Assembly (NCBI GenBank): GCA_937925715.1
Contig: CALAMG010000008.1
Coordinates: 1 to 64,000, forward strand
DNA length: 64,000 nt
DNA from: an uncultured Collinsella sp.
Lineage (GTDB): Bacteria; Actinomycetota; Coriobacteriia; Coriobacteriales; Coriobacteriaceae
Direction of reading: 5' to 3'
Below, piece by piece: positions 25,122 through 33,215 of the stretch. The notes beneath the pieces were generated by a model. It saw only the letters and a program-made list of their open reading frames with translations, was not told the origin of the DNA and did not search any database. The position numbers were made by a program, and so were the translations under genes. Each line of letters starts with the position of its first letter. The first letter of the stretch is position 1.

Positions 25122-25611
25122 CCTCTTTTGGAAGATCAATCTTTAAGCGTTCATCGTCGAGCCGGTGATGGGAGACTTTGCACTTCATGGCTTTGGAATT
25201 CAGGCCTTGTTGCATCTTGAATCCAACGGCATCGAGGATTTCCTGTTCCGTGCACCGTGAGACATCGGAAACGGCGGCGATCGTCGCGCCGCATCCCGGA
25301 AGCTCGAGTTGCTTGGGACCGGTGAGGAGTCGATGTCCGATCGGTCCTTTCCGGTCGATCTCGGTAACTTGGAGTGCGCCGTCCTGCCTGGTACTCCGTG
25401 TCAGAACCGAATAGTATTTGCTGGAGTCTCCGCAAAAACAGGCGAGGTCGAGGCGGCCTGACAGGACGGCGTTATAGACTTTCTCGCCGATTTCCCTGTT
25501 TTTGAGATAGAGCTCTTTATACCTATCGTTTTTGGGGTTCTTAAGTCGGGCGATCGCGGCTTCGTGCAGGGAGGCCAGCCTGTAAGTTTGGATAACCGGA
25601 CGAGCACTCAT
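25102..25611 (-). CDS. tagged accessory protein, paralogue of upstream gene
   Basis: 169 residues, closely related to the protein encoded at 25608: both have YK/Y-x-NR-x-G-x-x-Y-AVL, YYS-LTRS, DGALQVTEIDRKGPIGHR and LPG-GA-AAVSDVS. The end holds LNSKAMKCKVSHHRL (25159-25203), which fits the common tag in position (33 residues from the end) and in its Leu, Lys, Lys/Arg, Ser and Leu positions. No catalytic motif is recognised. It overlaps the upstream paralogue by four bases, so the two are coupled. Function unknown. Confidence 0.78.
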   Translation of the reverse strand: MSARPVIQTYRLASLHEAAIARLKNPKNDRYKELYLKNREIGEKVYNAVLSGRLDLACFCGDSSKYYSVLTRSTRQDGALQVTEIDRKGPIGHRLLTGPKQLELPGCGATIAAVSDVSRCTEQEILDAVGFKMQQGLNSKAMKCKVSHHRLDDERLKIDLPKEGKSPAR

Positions 25612-26126
25612 CGGAAATCACGCCCATCAAAGTTTTCTAGCCCTTCGCGATTGCGCGCGGCTTCAAGCTGTTTGCTGCCCTCCCTGCCGATGGCAGCTTT
25701 TTCCTTCAGGCTTCGATCGCCCTTCTGTGTGAATCCGATCGCCTGCAGGATGTCCCGTTCATTGCATTTCGAGATGTCGGGAACGGCGGCGAGGACGGCA
25801 CCGTATCCCGGAAGATCGAGCATCTTCTGGTTCGTAAGCCGGCGATGCCCGATCGGTCCCTTGCTGTCGATATCCGTGAGCTGCAGGGAGCCTTCCTGTT
25901 TCGGACTACGCGTAAGGATGGAGTAGTAGCGACCGTCTTCCGTTCCGCGGAAAGCTACGAGGTCAATTTTTCTATCAAGAACTGCGCTGTACAATCTGTC
26001 ACCGACCGCGCGGTTCTTTTCATACCAGTCTTCAAACCGGGTATCTTCCAAATCGAAATACCCGGCGAGCGCCACCTCATCCAGGCGCAACAGCTCATAC
26101 GTTTCGATTCCATTTCGATTCATCAT
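25608..26126 (-). CDS. tagged accessory protein, first gene of a two-gene unit
   Basis: 172 residues, paralogue of the next gene (YYSILTRSPKQEG, SLQLTDIDSKGPIGHRRL, YGAVLAAVPDIS). Its tag is LKEKAAIGREGSKQL (25665-25709), one of the clearest. The pair follows shared promoter copy 2 at 26223. The ribosome site before the ATG pair is weak (GGGTGATG). A tandem duplication followed by divergence explains the two genes. Function unknown; possibly two recipients of the same fold that recognise different targets. Confidence 0.78.
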   Translation of the reverse strand: MMNRNGIETYELLRLDEVALAGYFDLEDTRFEDWYEKNRAVGDRLYSAVLDRKIDLVAFRGTEDGRYYSILTRSPKQEGSLQLTDIDSKGPIGHRRLTNQKMLDLPGYGAVLAAVPDISKCNERDILQAIGFTQKGDRSLKEKAAIGREGSKQLEAARNREGLENFDGRDFR

Positions 26127-26222
26127 CGCACATCACCCGAAAGGCAGGAAGCGCCCTTTACTTTGTTTGCCTGTCTTAAGTTGTCATCGATCACAGCCAA
26201 ATCCCCCATTTCTTTATTTTTC

Positions 26223-26239
26223 TTTGTAAGATTCTACCA
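26223..26239 (-). promoter_or_regulatory. shared promoter, motif B, copy 2
   Basis: TGGTAGAATCTTACAAA on the minus strand, about 97 bases before the gene at 26126 and just behind a GC-rich hairpin at 26255-26275. Confidence 0.75.
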
Positions 26240-26300
26240 TCTCTCATCAAAAAATGGGCACCCATAGCCGGATGCCCCAAAGAGAAGAGTGCCAGAAAAA

Positions 26301-26350
26301 TCAATCAGCGAGCCCTGGCGAGCGGATCATAGGTGCCGTCAGGCACCGCA
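26301..26350. repeat. dispersed hairpin repeat, copy 2
   Basis: Contains GGTGCCGTCAGGCACC (26332-26347) preceded by GAGCGGATCATA; shares about 45 bases with the copy at 63117. Lies behind the gene at 26403. Confidence 0.85.
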
Positions 26351-26402
26351 TGAATAGCGCATTGCCATGCGAATCGCTGGCATATCGATTCGACTTGCAG
26401 GT

Positions 26403-26882
26403 CTAGCCGACAAGCGGCCTATCGGCCATAGCGGACAACTTGGCGTACAGATCCAGCTCGACGGAGATTGCCGTCTCACCGTAGGCGATGGCCTGGAACA
26501 TGCGGTACCGCTTCAGCCCCAGGTCCTCCTCGACAGTCGCGCCGTCGGCCTCGATCTTGTCATAGGCAGCCTTGATCGAGGGCATATCCTGATCCTCGTT
26601 ATGGCTGATGTCGTTCTGCAGAAGATCTACGAGACCCTGCATGCTCATCGAATCGCCGCCCTGGCGATAGAGCAGGCAGACACACGCATCGAGAAGCATG
26701 GCGCGGGCGGTCGCGAAAAGGTCCCCGCTTTTCTTGATGACATCTGCATCCAAGCCATGTGAGATGCACCCCGCCAGCACCAAGGCGTCCTCCTGGCAGG
26801 AAATGAACGAAAACGGGTTATAGTTCATAGTCAAACCAACCGTAGTTTCCTCGCTCTTAACAGCTTCGGTCTTTTCTTCCAT
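26403..26882 (-). CDS. orphan relative of the VirD4 all-alpha domain
   Basis: 159 residues with no Walker motifs. By eye it lines up with the helical insertion of the VirD4 protein at 49118: YNPFSF with YNPLKY, a GDLFATARAMLLDACVCLLY block with GGDPFWENSERLLYTALIAL, MSMQGLVDLL with YSLDGLLTLL, and LKRYRMFQAIAYGETAISV with LANYKMFKVAAGKTLKSII. In coupling proteins this all-alpha domain contacts the relaxosome and protein substrates. A free-standing copy without ATPase core could act as an adaptor or a regulator of cargo choice. It is encoded just behind topoisomerase III and ahead of tagged genes. The alignment is mine and needs a profile search; the role is inference. Confidence 0.6.
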   Translation of the reverse strand: MEEKTEAVKSEETTVGLTMNYNPFSFISCQEDALVLAGCISHGLDADVIKKSGDLFATARAMLLDACVCLLYRQGGDSMSMQGLVDLLQNDISHNEDQDMPSIKAAYDKIEADGATVEEDLGLKRYRMFQAIAYGETAISVELDLYAKLSAMADRPLVG

Positions 26883-27094
26883 AATGAAATTCCTTTCTAT
26901 CGATCTCCGGCTTCAGCTTGGACATCATTTACTGACTGCATTGTGGTCAATTGTATCAAACCGATCGCGGAAACCATCGGCTGTCGCATTAGTCAAAGTT
27001 CCACGGGTTACCGGTTACGATTACGTTGACGCTATCCGAATAACCGAAATTGGTCCTGTCAGAAGCGGAATTGTTTAAAGTTGGGAGTCCCGAA

Positions 27095-29239
27095 CTAGCC
27101 TTTGTGTTTCTTCCCCTTGAACTCGGGGAATTGCATATCAAGCGACCATGTCTCGCGATTCAACGTGAGATATGCGTCATAGGTTCCATCCCCGCTTTTC
27201 TTCTTGATTCCCTTGATGAGCGATGTCTTTCCCTTTTCGGCGATTTCCCTGCCGTTCTTGTCGGTGAGCTTCTTCGGCTTATCCTTTGGCCCGACAAAAC
27301 GGTAGATGAAAAAGTCGCAGGTGCCAACATGGGCGAAGACGGATTTTCCATCTTTCTCACCTGTTTTCTTGAAATGCACTCCGGCGCAGCGGAACTGGTT
27401 TTTCGTCGCATAGAGGTCCTTGCCGCATTTCGGGCACTTGCCGATGACGATTGCGTTTCCGTCGCCCAGTTTCATACCGTCCAATGCACCGATGTTATCT
27501 TGCATTGCCCTCATATCGTGCACGACCATATCGGTAACGGTATTGATGACATCGGACGGTTTGCGTGAAAACCGTCCCACCTCGTTCATGGATTCAAACA
27601 GCTTCTCGGTGACTTCCGGTGAGGCGATCTGGCAATTCGCCAGCAAGGCGTAAGACACCTCGCCGCACTTCGTCATGGTGAGTGCGCCCTTGTTTTCCTT
27701 CATGAGGGCGCGTTCCTCATTGGCGGTGATTTCCGCAAGCGTGCTGGTTCTGGTGGCGCCGGTACCGACGTTATATTTCTCGAGCTTCTTCGTAAGCCAT
27801 TTCATTGTCGGTTTTTGCGGGCGTTTGTTGGCTCCTTCGTGCACATACGGGGAGGCGACCTTACCGAACTCGCAGGCGTTCTCTGTTTCCTCCCCTTCCG
27901 CTTTCTCGGTAGAAGAGGAGTCCGAATCGAAGATCGCCTTGAACCCCGGTTTGATTGGGATTTGGGTCTGCCCGACATATTCGGGAAAATCCCTTACATA
28001 GCCTTTGACCAGCTCATATTCATAATCTTCGGCGAGCATCGCTAGATAGTTCTTGGCAAGTACGGAATAGATCGCGGAACCGATTTTTCCGTAACCCTTT
28101 TCAAGTTCGGCAAGGGATTCGGGAACATTGATTCCCGGTCTGTTCGCGCCGTGCGCCCCGCCTTCCTTGACATGTGTTTTCCTTGCGGCGCGATGGGAGA
28201 GCAGAGACGTATCCACACCGACCACTCCTGCAATCTTATCGACAAGCGGAAGCAATTCGCCGAATTGTTCCGGCGTGACCTCCTTATCCTCGGTACGCGG
28301 GTAGCTTACGATCTGGTTTTCGTACATCTCCTGATATGTCTTCAGGACATTTGCCGGCTTGAACCCCTGCTTCGCGAGGATAGCGGACAGGCCGGCGAGG
28401 TCGAGGAGCTTTCCGGGGGCAGTGTGTTTCTTCGCCCTGGAATCCTCTACGACAGCGCTGTCGTGCAACTGCGAAAGGTCTACCTGATCGGGGCTATCGA
28501 ACCGGATATCTTCGGCGTCGTCGGTCTTTCTGGCAAAGATGTTGCCGTTTTCGTCTTTGAAACGCGCCTCGTAAAACGGCTTGCGGACATATTCGTTATA
28601 GGCTTTCAACTGGTCACCGGTCAGTTTGACCATGACCGATTTCAACCGGCCCTGGCGTACGACCGTTCGGAACCCCTTTTTTCGCGCTACGAGTGTTGCC
28701 GCACGGGTGAACTGCATGCTCGCGAGATCCCAGCGCTCGCGGACGACCGCCTTCACATAGTCGCCGTCCTTGTCCATAGATGGAAGGGTCTTGCGTTCCA
28801 TGAAAGCCTTCTGCACGCTTGCCGGCGCCTCGTCGGCAAAGTACATACGCTTGGTCGGACCTCTCCAACCGCATTTCTCCAAAGCCTCCCAGGCGAGCAG
28901 TTCGCCCTCGCCGGACGGGTCGACATCCGTTGCGATCACGACGCAATCGGCCTCTTTTAGCTCATCTTTAAGACCGGAAATGATGTCCTTGCATCCGCTT
29001 AGGATCCCCTTCTTCCATGCAAAATCGTTGAGATTCCACGGCAGATTTTCAAGATCCCAACTCTTATAGAACTCGACCTTTTCAGTAGGAACCTGTTTAT
29101 CGGGAGGCAACAGCCCCATAACGTGTCCGCGCAGATTGGTAATTTTATATTCAGTTCCGGCATAATTACCGGTTTTTCCACCCAATGCTTTTGCAAAATT
29201 TCGTGCAGCGCTAGGCTTCTCGGCAAGAATCAATTCCAT
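27095..29239 (-). CDS. topB: DNA topoisomerase III (TopB), plasmid type
   Basis: Type IA topoisomerase. The Toprim start MELILAEKPSAARNFAKALG, the VIATDVDPSGEGELLAWEAL acidic motif and the active-site tyrosine in VSYPRTEDKEVTPEQF are all present, with a C-terminal zinc-finger remnant CPKCGKDLYATKNQFRC and an SLIKGIKKKSGDGTYDAY segment. Such enzymes are carried by many Gram-positive conjugative elements and resolve linked DNA during transfer or replication. 714 residues is a usual length. RBS GAAAGGAAAG before the ATG. Followed by the orphan VirD4-like gene after about 210 bases. Confidence 0.93.
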   Translation of the reverse strand: MELILAEKPSAARNFAKALGGKTGNYAGTEYKITNLRGHVMGLLPPDKQVPTEKVEFYKSWDLENLPWNLNDFAWKKGILSGCKDIISGLKDELKEADCVVIATDVDPSGEGELLAWEALEKCGWRGPTKRMYFADEAPASVQKAFMERKTLPSMDKDGDYVKAVVRERWDLASMQFTRAATLVARKKGFRTVVRQGRLKSVMVKLTGDQLKAYNEYVRKPFYEARFKDENGNIFARKTDDAEDIRFDSPDQVDLSQLHDSAVVEDSRAKKHTAPGKLLDLAGLSAILAKQGFKPANVLKTYQEMYENQIVSYPRTEDKEVTPEQFGELLPLVDKIAGVVGVDTSLLSHRAARKTHVKEGGAHGANRPGINVPESLAELEKGYGKIGSAIYSVLAKNYLAMLAEDYEYELVKGYVRDFPEYVGQTQIPIKPGFKAIFDSDSSSTEKAEGEETENACEFGKVASPYVHEGANKRPQKPTMKWLTKKLEKYNVGTGATRTSTLAEITANEERALMKENKGALTMTKCGEVSYALLANCQIASPEVTEKLFESMNEVGRFSRKPSDVINTVTDMVVHDMRAMQDNIGALDGMKLGDGNAIVIGKCPKCGKDLYATKNQFRCAGVHFKKTGEKDGKSVFAHVGTCDFFIYRFVGPKDKPKKLTDKNGREIAEKGKTSLIKGIKKKSGDGTYDAYLTLNRETWSLDMQFPEFKGKKHKG

Positions 29240-29604
29240 TATTGCTTTCCTTTCTAAAAGACTCTCACAACGATAACGTTTTAATGCTCAGTTTTGTCAA
29301 AGGAATCTATTTGCCGATCTGTTCGTTCGTTAGAAAGAGCTTTTGACGCCTGGCGTAATCTTCACTATATCGTGGAGCACCATAACAAAGACGAAGCGCG
29401 GTTTCGCCTTGAAATACGAGGGCTGTATTCTGCATCTGGGGAATAAATGAATTGAGTAGGTCTATATGAAGGAGTTCTTTTTCGATAAACGAAGTCAGTA
29501 ACGGAGATTTTAGAGAAGCAGCCTCTTGTTAAAGCAGTTTCTTTAACAAGAGTAAGCGATGCAAATAAAGGCATAGGGACCCCAAGAAAATAGGAAGATA
29601 TACT
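29240..29604. other. 365-base gap between topB and the AbiEi-like gene
   Basis: No convincing gene. A plus-strand frame ending at about 29446 (AFDAWRNLHYIVEHHNKDE) has no start or ribosome site and may be a remnant. A 12-base inverted repeat CTCTTGTTAAAG/CTTTAACAAGAG lies near 29522-29552. The upstream region of topB must be in the first 60 bases. Confidence 0.5.
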
Positions 29605-29620
29605 TTAAAGTATATCTTCC
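29593..29620 (-). terminator. perfect 28-base palindrome at the end of the AbiEi-like gene
   Basis: GGAAGATATACTTT and its mirror AAAGTATATCTTCC meet at the stop codon. Its AAGTATA half resembles the arms of the operator at 30238, so it could bind the same protein besides ending transcription. Confidence 0.6.
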
Positions 29621-30222
29621 TCCAAATTATCTAGGAAATCCCATGTGTCATCATCTTCGCATGGATAATATTGAATATTACCGTCGCGGCAGCCATGGTC
29701 TTTGTCGTATTGTTCTCTTAAAAGATCAAGGGAACGTTTGGTTTTTTGTAAGTCTCGATATGTTTGAAGTTTATCAGCAAGTGGAACCCTTCCCATCGAC
29801 GACCTATCGATGGTTCTTGGTTTCTCATCTGTTTTGCTGTAATGAACGAAATCGATGCTTCCGTAACCCGTGTTATACCATTTTGACTTTCCTGTGGTCA
29901 TATAGGTTACGACCGTGGGGATCTGTGAAATGAGACTCCATGCTGAAGCAGAGGACTCAAGGCTTTCATAGAAGGAGTCATTTGGTCGGATTTTCTTACC
30001 AATCAAATCTAAAGTACCGAGTCCTCCGTATTGAGAAAAGCGAAAAACGTATACATTATGGTATGCACGATTCAAAATGTTTTCTTTAATAAGCGACTTC
30101 AATGTTCCATTCAATTTGCTGCCGGTTTCATTAAAAAGTTCTGACAGCTCCTTTTTAGTGTAAACATGAGTAAATCGCCCATCATTGCGGGCAAGTTTTT
30201 TCATAGCGTCGATAGTACGCAT
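29605..30222 (-). CDS. AbiEi-like antitoxin/regulator without AbiEii partner
   Basis: The layout fits the type IV antitoxin AbiEi group: an N-terminal winged helix (THVYTKKELSELFNETGSKLNGTLKSLI, ILNRAYHNVYVF), then a second domain (SAWSLISQIPTVVTYMTTGKS). AbiEi normally represses its own operon and blocks the nucleotidyltransferase toxin AbiEii; no such toxin lies next to it here. I chose the ATG at 30222 behind AGGTGATAAG. Its promoter sits inside a perfect inverted repeat (30238-30263), which points to autoregulation. The Fic genes upstream on the same strand could be its functional partners, which is a guess. Confidence 0.6.
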   Translation of the reverse strand: MRTIDAMKKLARNDGRFTHVYTKKELSELFNETGSKLNGTLKSLIKENILNRAYHNVYVFRFSQYGGLGTLDLIGKKIRPNDSFYESLESSASAWSLISQIPTVVTYMTTGKSKWYNTGYGSIDFVHYSKTDEKPRTIDRSSMGRVPLADKLQTYRDLQKTKRSLDLLREQYDKDHGCRDGNIQYYPCEDDDTWDFLDNLEEDIL

Positions 30223-30237
30223 CTTATCACCTGCTTT

Positions 30238-30263
30238 CAAAGTATATTATATCATATACTTTG
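30238..30263 (-). promoter_or_regulatory. promoter inside a palindromic operator
   Basis: CAAAGTATAT and ATATACTTTG are 10-base arms around six bases; on the minus strand TATAAT lies in the centre. The repressor is likely the product of the gene it precedes. Confidence 0.7.
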
Positions 30264-30288
30264 ATTAAGTGAAACTCGTCTAACCATA

Positions 30289-30333
30289 AAAGAGAAGCAG
30301 GAAGCCGACTGAAATCAGTTTCCTGCTTCTCTT
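30289..30333 (-). terminator. terminator behind the first Fic gene
   Basis: AAGAGAAGCAGGAA pairs with TTCCTGCTTCTCTT, inner ACTGA/TCAGT continues the stem; TTTTATGG follows on the minus strand. Confidence 0.85.
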
Positions 30334-30985
30334 AATTGTAGATTGATGTCTCAATTAAAAATTTCTGTAATTCAGAATCATCCGCTGTCTCATAGAAGCG
30401 CTTGAGCTTTTCACCGAAGTCATGTTTACACTCTGGTGGAATCGCCAAGATTCCGCGCCCGTCAGCGATCAACATCTTGTTTGCTACGAGCTGTGCCGTT
30501 CGCTTATTTCCATCACTAAAAAGTTGGGAGCGACAAAGATAACCGAACATCTTAAGCGCCCGTTCTCTCCCAGGTTCCATATTCGCAATTTTTTCAATAG
30601 TGGCTTTTGCAGTATCGAAGTCCGGCATCTCCGGTTGCCAGGCGGTCCCACTGATACCTACTGGTATGTTACGAATACATCCAGCGTTATGAACAAGCGA
30701 TGCACCCAAAATGGAATTTATTTTGGCAACAAACTCAAAATCTACAAGTGAGTTTAAATGCTCAAAGAGATAATTCCAAGCAAGTTTAAGATTGTAGACG
30801 GTAATTGTTCCGGTGACAGTCAATCCTTCAACGGTTTGGTTGTACTCAACGATTACTTTTGCTTGCGGGTATGTGATATTGACACCTTCAATGATTGCCT
30901 CTTTCCAGATGCTATCCACAACATTTCTTTTTGCATAGAAGACATTGAATTCAACAGCTTTTTCAGCCTCAGCGATTGTAGACAT
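30332..30985 (-). CDS. Fic-domain protein, untagged copy
   Basis: 217 residues. The Fic core reads RSQLFSDGNKRTAQLVANKM: the loop FxDGNxRT that holds the nucleotide phosphates is intact, but the His that starts the usual HPFxDGN motif is Gln here. Fic proteins usually transfer AMP to target proteins; without the His this activity is doubtful. A stretch of about 120 bases (30497-30620) is nearly identical to the second Fic gene, so the pair arose by recent duplication or gene conversion. It has its own motif-A promoter with a TTGAAT -35 box. It ends soon after the core and has no tag. Confidence 0.82.
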   Translation of the reverse strand: MSTIAEAEKAVEFNVFYAKRNVVDSIWKEAIIEGVNITYPQAKVIVEYNQTVEGLTVTGTITVYNLKLAWNYLFEHLNSLVDFEFVAKINSILGASLVHNAGCIRNIPVGISGTAWQPEMPDFDTAKATIEKIANMEPGRERALKMFGYLCRSQLFSDGNKRTAQLVANKMLIADGRGILAIPPECKHDFGEKLKRFYETADDSELQKFLIETSIYN

Positions 30986-31000
30986 AGTATTTTTACCTCC

Positions 31001-31019
31001 GTAATATTATTATACCATG
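31001..31019 (-). promoter_or_regulatory. promoter of the first Fic gene, motif A
   Basis: Minus-strand TTGAAT, 17 bases, then TATAAT within CATGGTATAATAATATTAC. GGAGG of the ribosome site follows closely. Confidence 0.75.
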
Positions 31020-31029
31020 TCCATAACAT

Positions 31030-31824
31030 TCATTCAATATGCTCGGTGTGCGCTGTACGGTCAGCGTTTTGTGTCTTGCTAATGCCCACAGTATTGCTTC
31101 TTGTTTTCAACGCGTTGCTTCCAAGTGTGGCAGCTTTACACTTGACTTTTAAGTTCTGTGAAGATGGTACGGTACGATCGAGTCCATAGATAGCTTCTTT
31201 AGTTAAAAAAGAAAAGAATTTATCCGGTTTGTTTGTTTCATAAAAGTCGAGTAGCAGAGTCTCAAAATTGTTAATTTGCTCTTTCGGAATCGCCAAGATG
31301 CCACAGCCGTCAGCAATCAGCATTTTATTTGCTATGAGTTGCGCTGTTCGCTTATTTCCATCACTAAAAAGTTGGGAGCGACAAAGATAACCGAACATCT
31401 TAAGCGCGCGTTCTCTCCCAGGTTCCATATTCGCAATTTTCTCGATAGCGGCTTTTGCAGTGTCGAAGTCTGGTATTTCCGGTTGCCAGCTTGTTCCGCC
31501 AATATACACATCAAAATATCGCAGTTGTCCAGAATCGGGAACAAGATTGTTGCTAACGAGTTGATGTACCTGCCGTACATATGACAAATCGATAGGCGCA
31601 TCAATAAAATCAAATATGAATTGCCATCCATGTTTTAGATTGTTAATTACAGTTGTTTGGTCTTGCGTTAGGTTAGCAATTTTAGCACCTTCGAAAACCG
31701 CTTTTGTAGCAGGGAACGTGATATCGATTCCCTCGATATTTGCTTCTTTCCAAATACTGTCAACGATATTTCGCTTTGCATAGAAAATGTTATCCTCGAT
31801 GGACATATGCTGACCGGGATACAT
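31030..31824 (-). CDS. Fic-domain protein with C-terminal extension and tag-like end
   Basis: 264 residues with the start at MYPGQHMSIED behind AAAGGACC. The Fic loop RSQLFSDGNKRTAQLIANKM again has Gln in place of the catalytic His. Compared with its neighbour it is about 45 residues longer at the end, and that extension contains LKVKCKAATLGSNAL (31108-31152), which fits the Leu-x2-Lys...Ser-x2-Leu pattern of the tag 40 residues from the stop. It lies 40 bases behind the tagged gene at 31865 and so probably ends the run that starts at 38878. Tagged and untagged Fic proteins side by side suggest a delivered effector and a cell-resident partner, which is inference. Confidence 0.78.
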   Translation of the reverse strand: MYPGQHMSIEDNIFYAKRNIVDSIWKEANIEGIDITFPATKAVFEGAKIANLTQDQTTVINNLKHGWQFIFDFIDAPIDLSYVRQVHQLVSNNLVPDSGQLRYFDVYIGGTSWQPEIPDFDTAKAAIEKIANMEPGRERALKMFGYLCRSQLFSDGNKRTAQLIANKMLIADGCGILAIPKEQINNFETLLLDFYETNKPDKFFSFLTKEAIYGLDRTVPSSQNLKVKCKAATLGSNALKTRSNTVGISKTQNADRTAHTEHIE

Positions 31825-31864
31825 GGAAGGTCCTTTCAATCAAAAATTTGTTCAGCCTTAATCT

Positions 31865-33190
31865 TTAATGACTCGGATTATCGTGCACGGAACTAACTTG
31901 ATGCCCTTCGTTGACCTTGTCGGCAACGGCCGTCTTGGCATCCCTGACGGCAGCGAGAGAGCGGTCGTGTTTACTGTTCTCAGCGAGCATGTCGCGGGCC
32001 TGTTTCCCGAGCGTATGCCATTGGGAAATGTCGCATTTAGTGCGTTTGCCGGCCAGCTTGGCATCGATTGAATCTTTCATATCTGAAGCCACGATTGACG
32101 CGAATTCCGGACTGATCGGTACCGCGATGTGGCTTTCATCGACAAACGCCCCGTCCATCGGGTCTCGGGGATCCGATTTTTGAGACAGATGGTCACCTGG
32201 GTCAATGATAAGGACATCCATGATGATCTGCTGCGGCTTCTGGGATGCGGCGATTGCTTCCAGCTTTCCAAGCTGCTTAGCCGAGATCGCCGTATCCACG
32301 GAGATGGCGGTGTTTCCCCTCGCCGATGGATGCCACGCCTGATATTCCTCACGCGACATTCCGGGCCTATATCCTTGCGGGACGATCAGGCGGCCGTTCT
32401 TTTCCTCTAGCACGCCGGAGGTAAACAGCGTCGCTTCGCGCAGGAGGTTCTTTTCCGCGAGATTGCGGAAGGTGGTTACCCGTGCGAAATTATCCATCGC
32501 TTTCTGAACGGGTTTATCCAGGGATCCAAGGCACTCGAGAATATGTTTCGCGGAGGGATCCGGGTCTTTTAGGTCAAATTCCATATCCGAGAAATACTTG
32601 CCGGTCTCTACGCCCTCATGGAAATCCCTGATCGAGTCGATTCCGTCTTCCCCGATGAGGTTCGTGAGTTTTGAATAGTTCGTTTCGACCACTTCCCTGT
32701 AACCGGGATGCTCTGGATCGTTTTTCAGTTGCAGGTCATCATGCGCGTCGATGATGCTCAATACGACGGATGTCTTATCTGTTTCAACGGGCAGGTGGGC
32801 GTATTTGAAATGTTCCACGTTGCCCGCATAGGAGAGCTTTACATCGAATGCAGGTCCTTTTTCGGAATCTTCGATAGTGATATCCAGATCGAGGTTCTTA
32901 TAGACCTGGAGCGGATGGGGCATCTTCACGTAAGCCAACAGTTCCGGCACCAGGCTGCTCTTTGGATAGTTCCCTTCCGACAGCCATGCGATAAGCGACG
33001 GCATCTCGCCTTTGAGTTTACCGATCAGCCTTTGCGTCGTTTCAGGCGAGAACGGATCGTCCGTCTCGTTCCATTCAGCCAGCGCATTGTGGATAGCGGC
33101 GTTCTGGATATGGTTATCGGCCATCTGAGCCACATCGATCAGTACGTTTCCATCGTTGTTCAAGACATTTACCAGGCCAAGCGTGTTCAT
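31865..33190 (-). CDS. accessory protein, 441 residues, tag-like end
   Basis: Soluble protein of unknown family. The start is helical (MNTLGLVNVLNNDGNVLIDVAQMADNH), the middle has GYRPGMSREEYQAWHPSARG, and a late segment (IIMDVLIIDPGDHL, SHIAVPISPEFASIVASDM) looks like a folded domain. No catalytic motif recognised. The end HDRSLAAVRDAKTAVADKV (31913 onward) keeps the DRSL beginning of the tag but is otherwise weaker than in other members. AAAAGGAG ribosome site; gap to the upstream gene 25 bases. Confidence 0.75.
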   Translation of the reverse strand: MNTLGLVNVLNNDGNVLIDVAQMADNHIQNAAIHNALAEWNETDDPFSPETTQRLIGKLKGEMPSLIAWLSEGNYPKSSLVPELLAYVKMPHPLQVYKNLDLDITIEDSEKGPAFDVKLSYAGNVEHFKYAHLPVETDKTSVVLSIIDAHDDLQLKNDPEHPGYREVVETNYSKLTNLIGEDGIDSIRDFHEGVETGKYFSDMEFDLKDPDPSAKHILECLGSLDKPVQKAMDNFARVTTFRNLAEKNLLREATLFTSGVLEEKNGRLIVPQGYRPGMSREEYQAWHPSARGNTAISVDTAISAKQLGKLEAIAASQKPQQIIMDVLIIDPGDHLSQKSDPRDPMDGAFVDESHIAVPISPEFASIVASDMKDSIDAKLAGKRTKCDISQWHTLGKQARDMLAENSKHDRSLAAVRDAKTAVADKVNEGHQVSSVHDNPSH

Positions 33191-33215
33191 TTCTTAATTC
33201 TCCTTTTCAATGGTT

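Noticed and set aside
29365..29574. Possible minus-strand gene of 69 codons behind topB
   Set aside because: No ribosome site or promoter, and the composition is unlike its neighbours.
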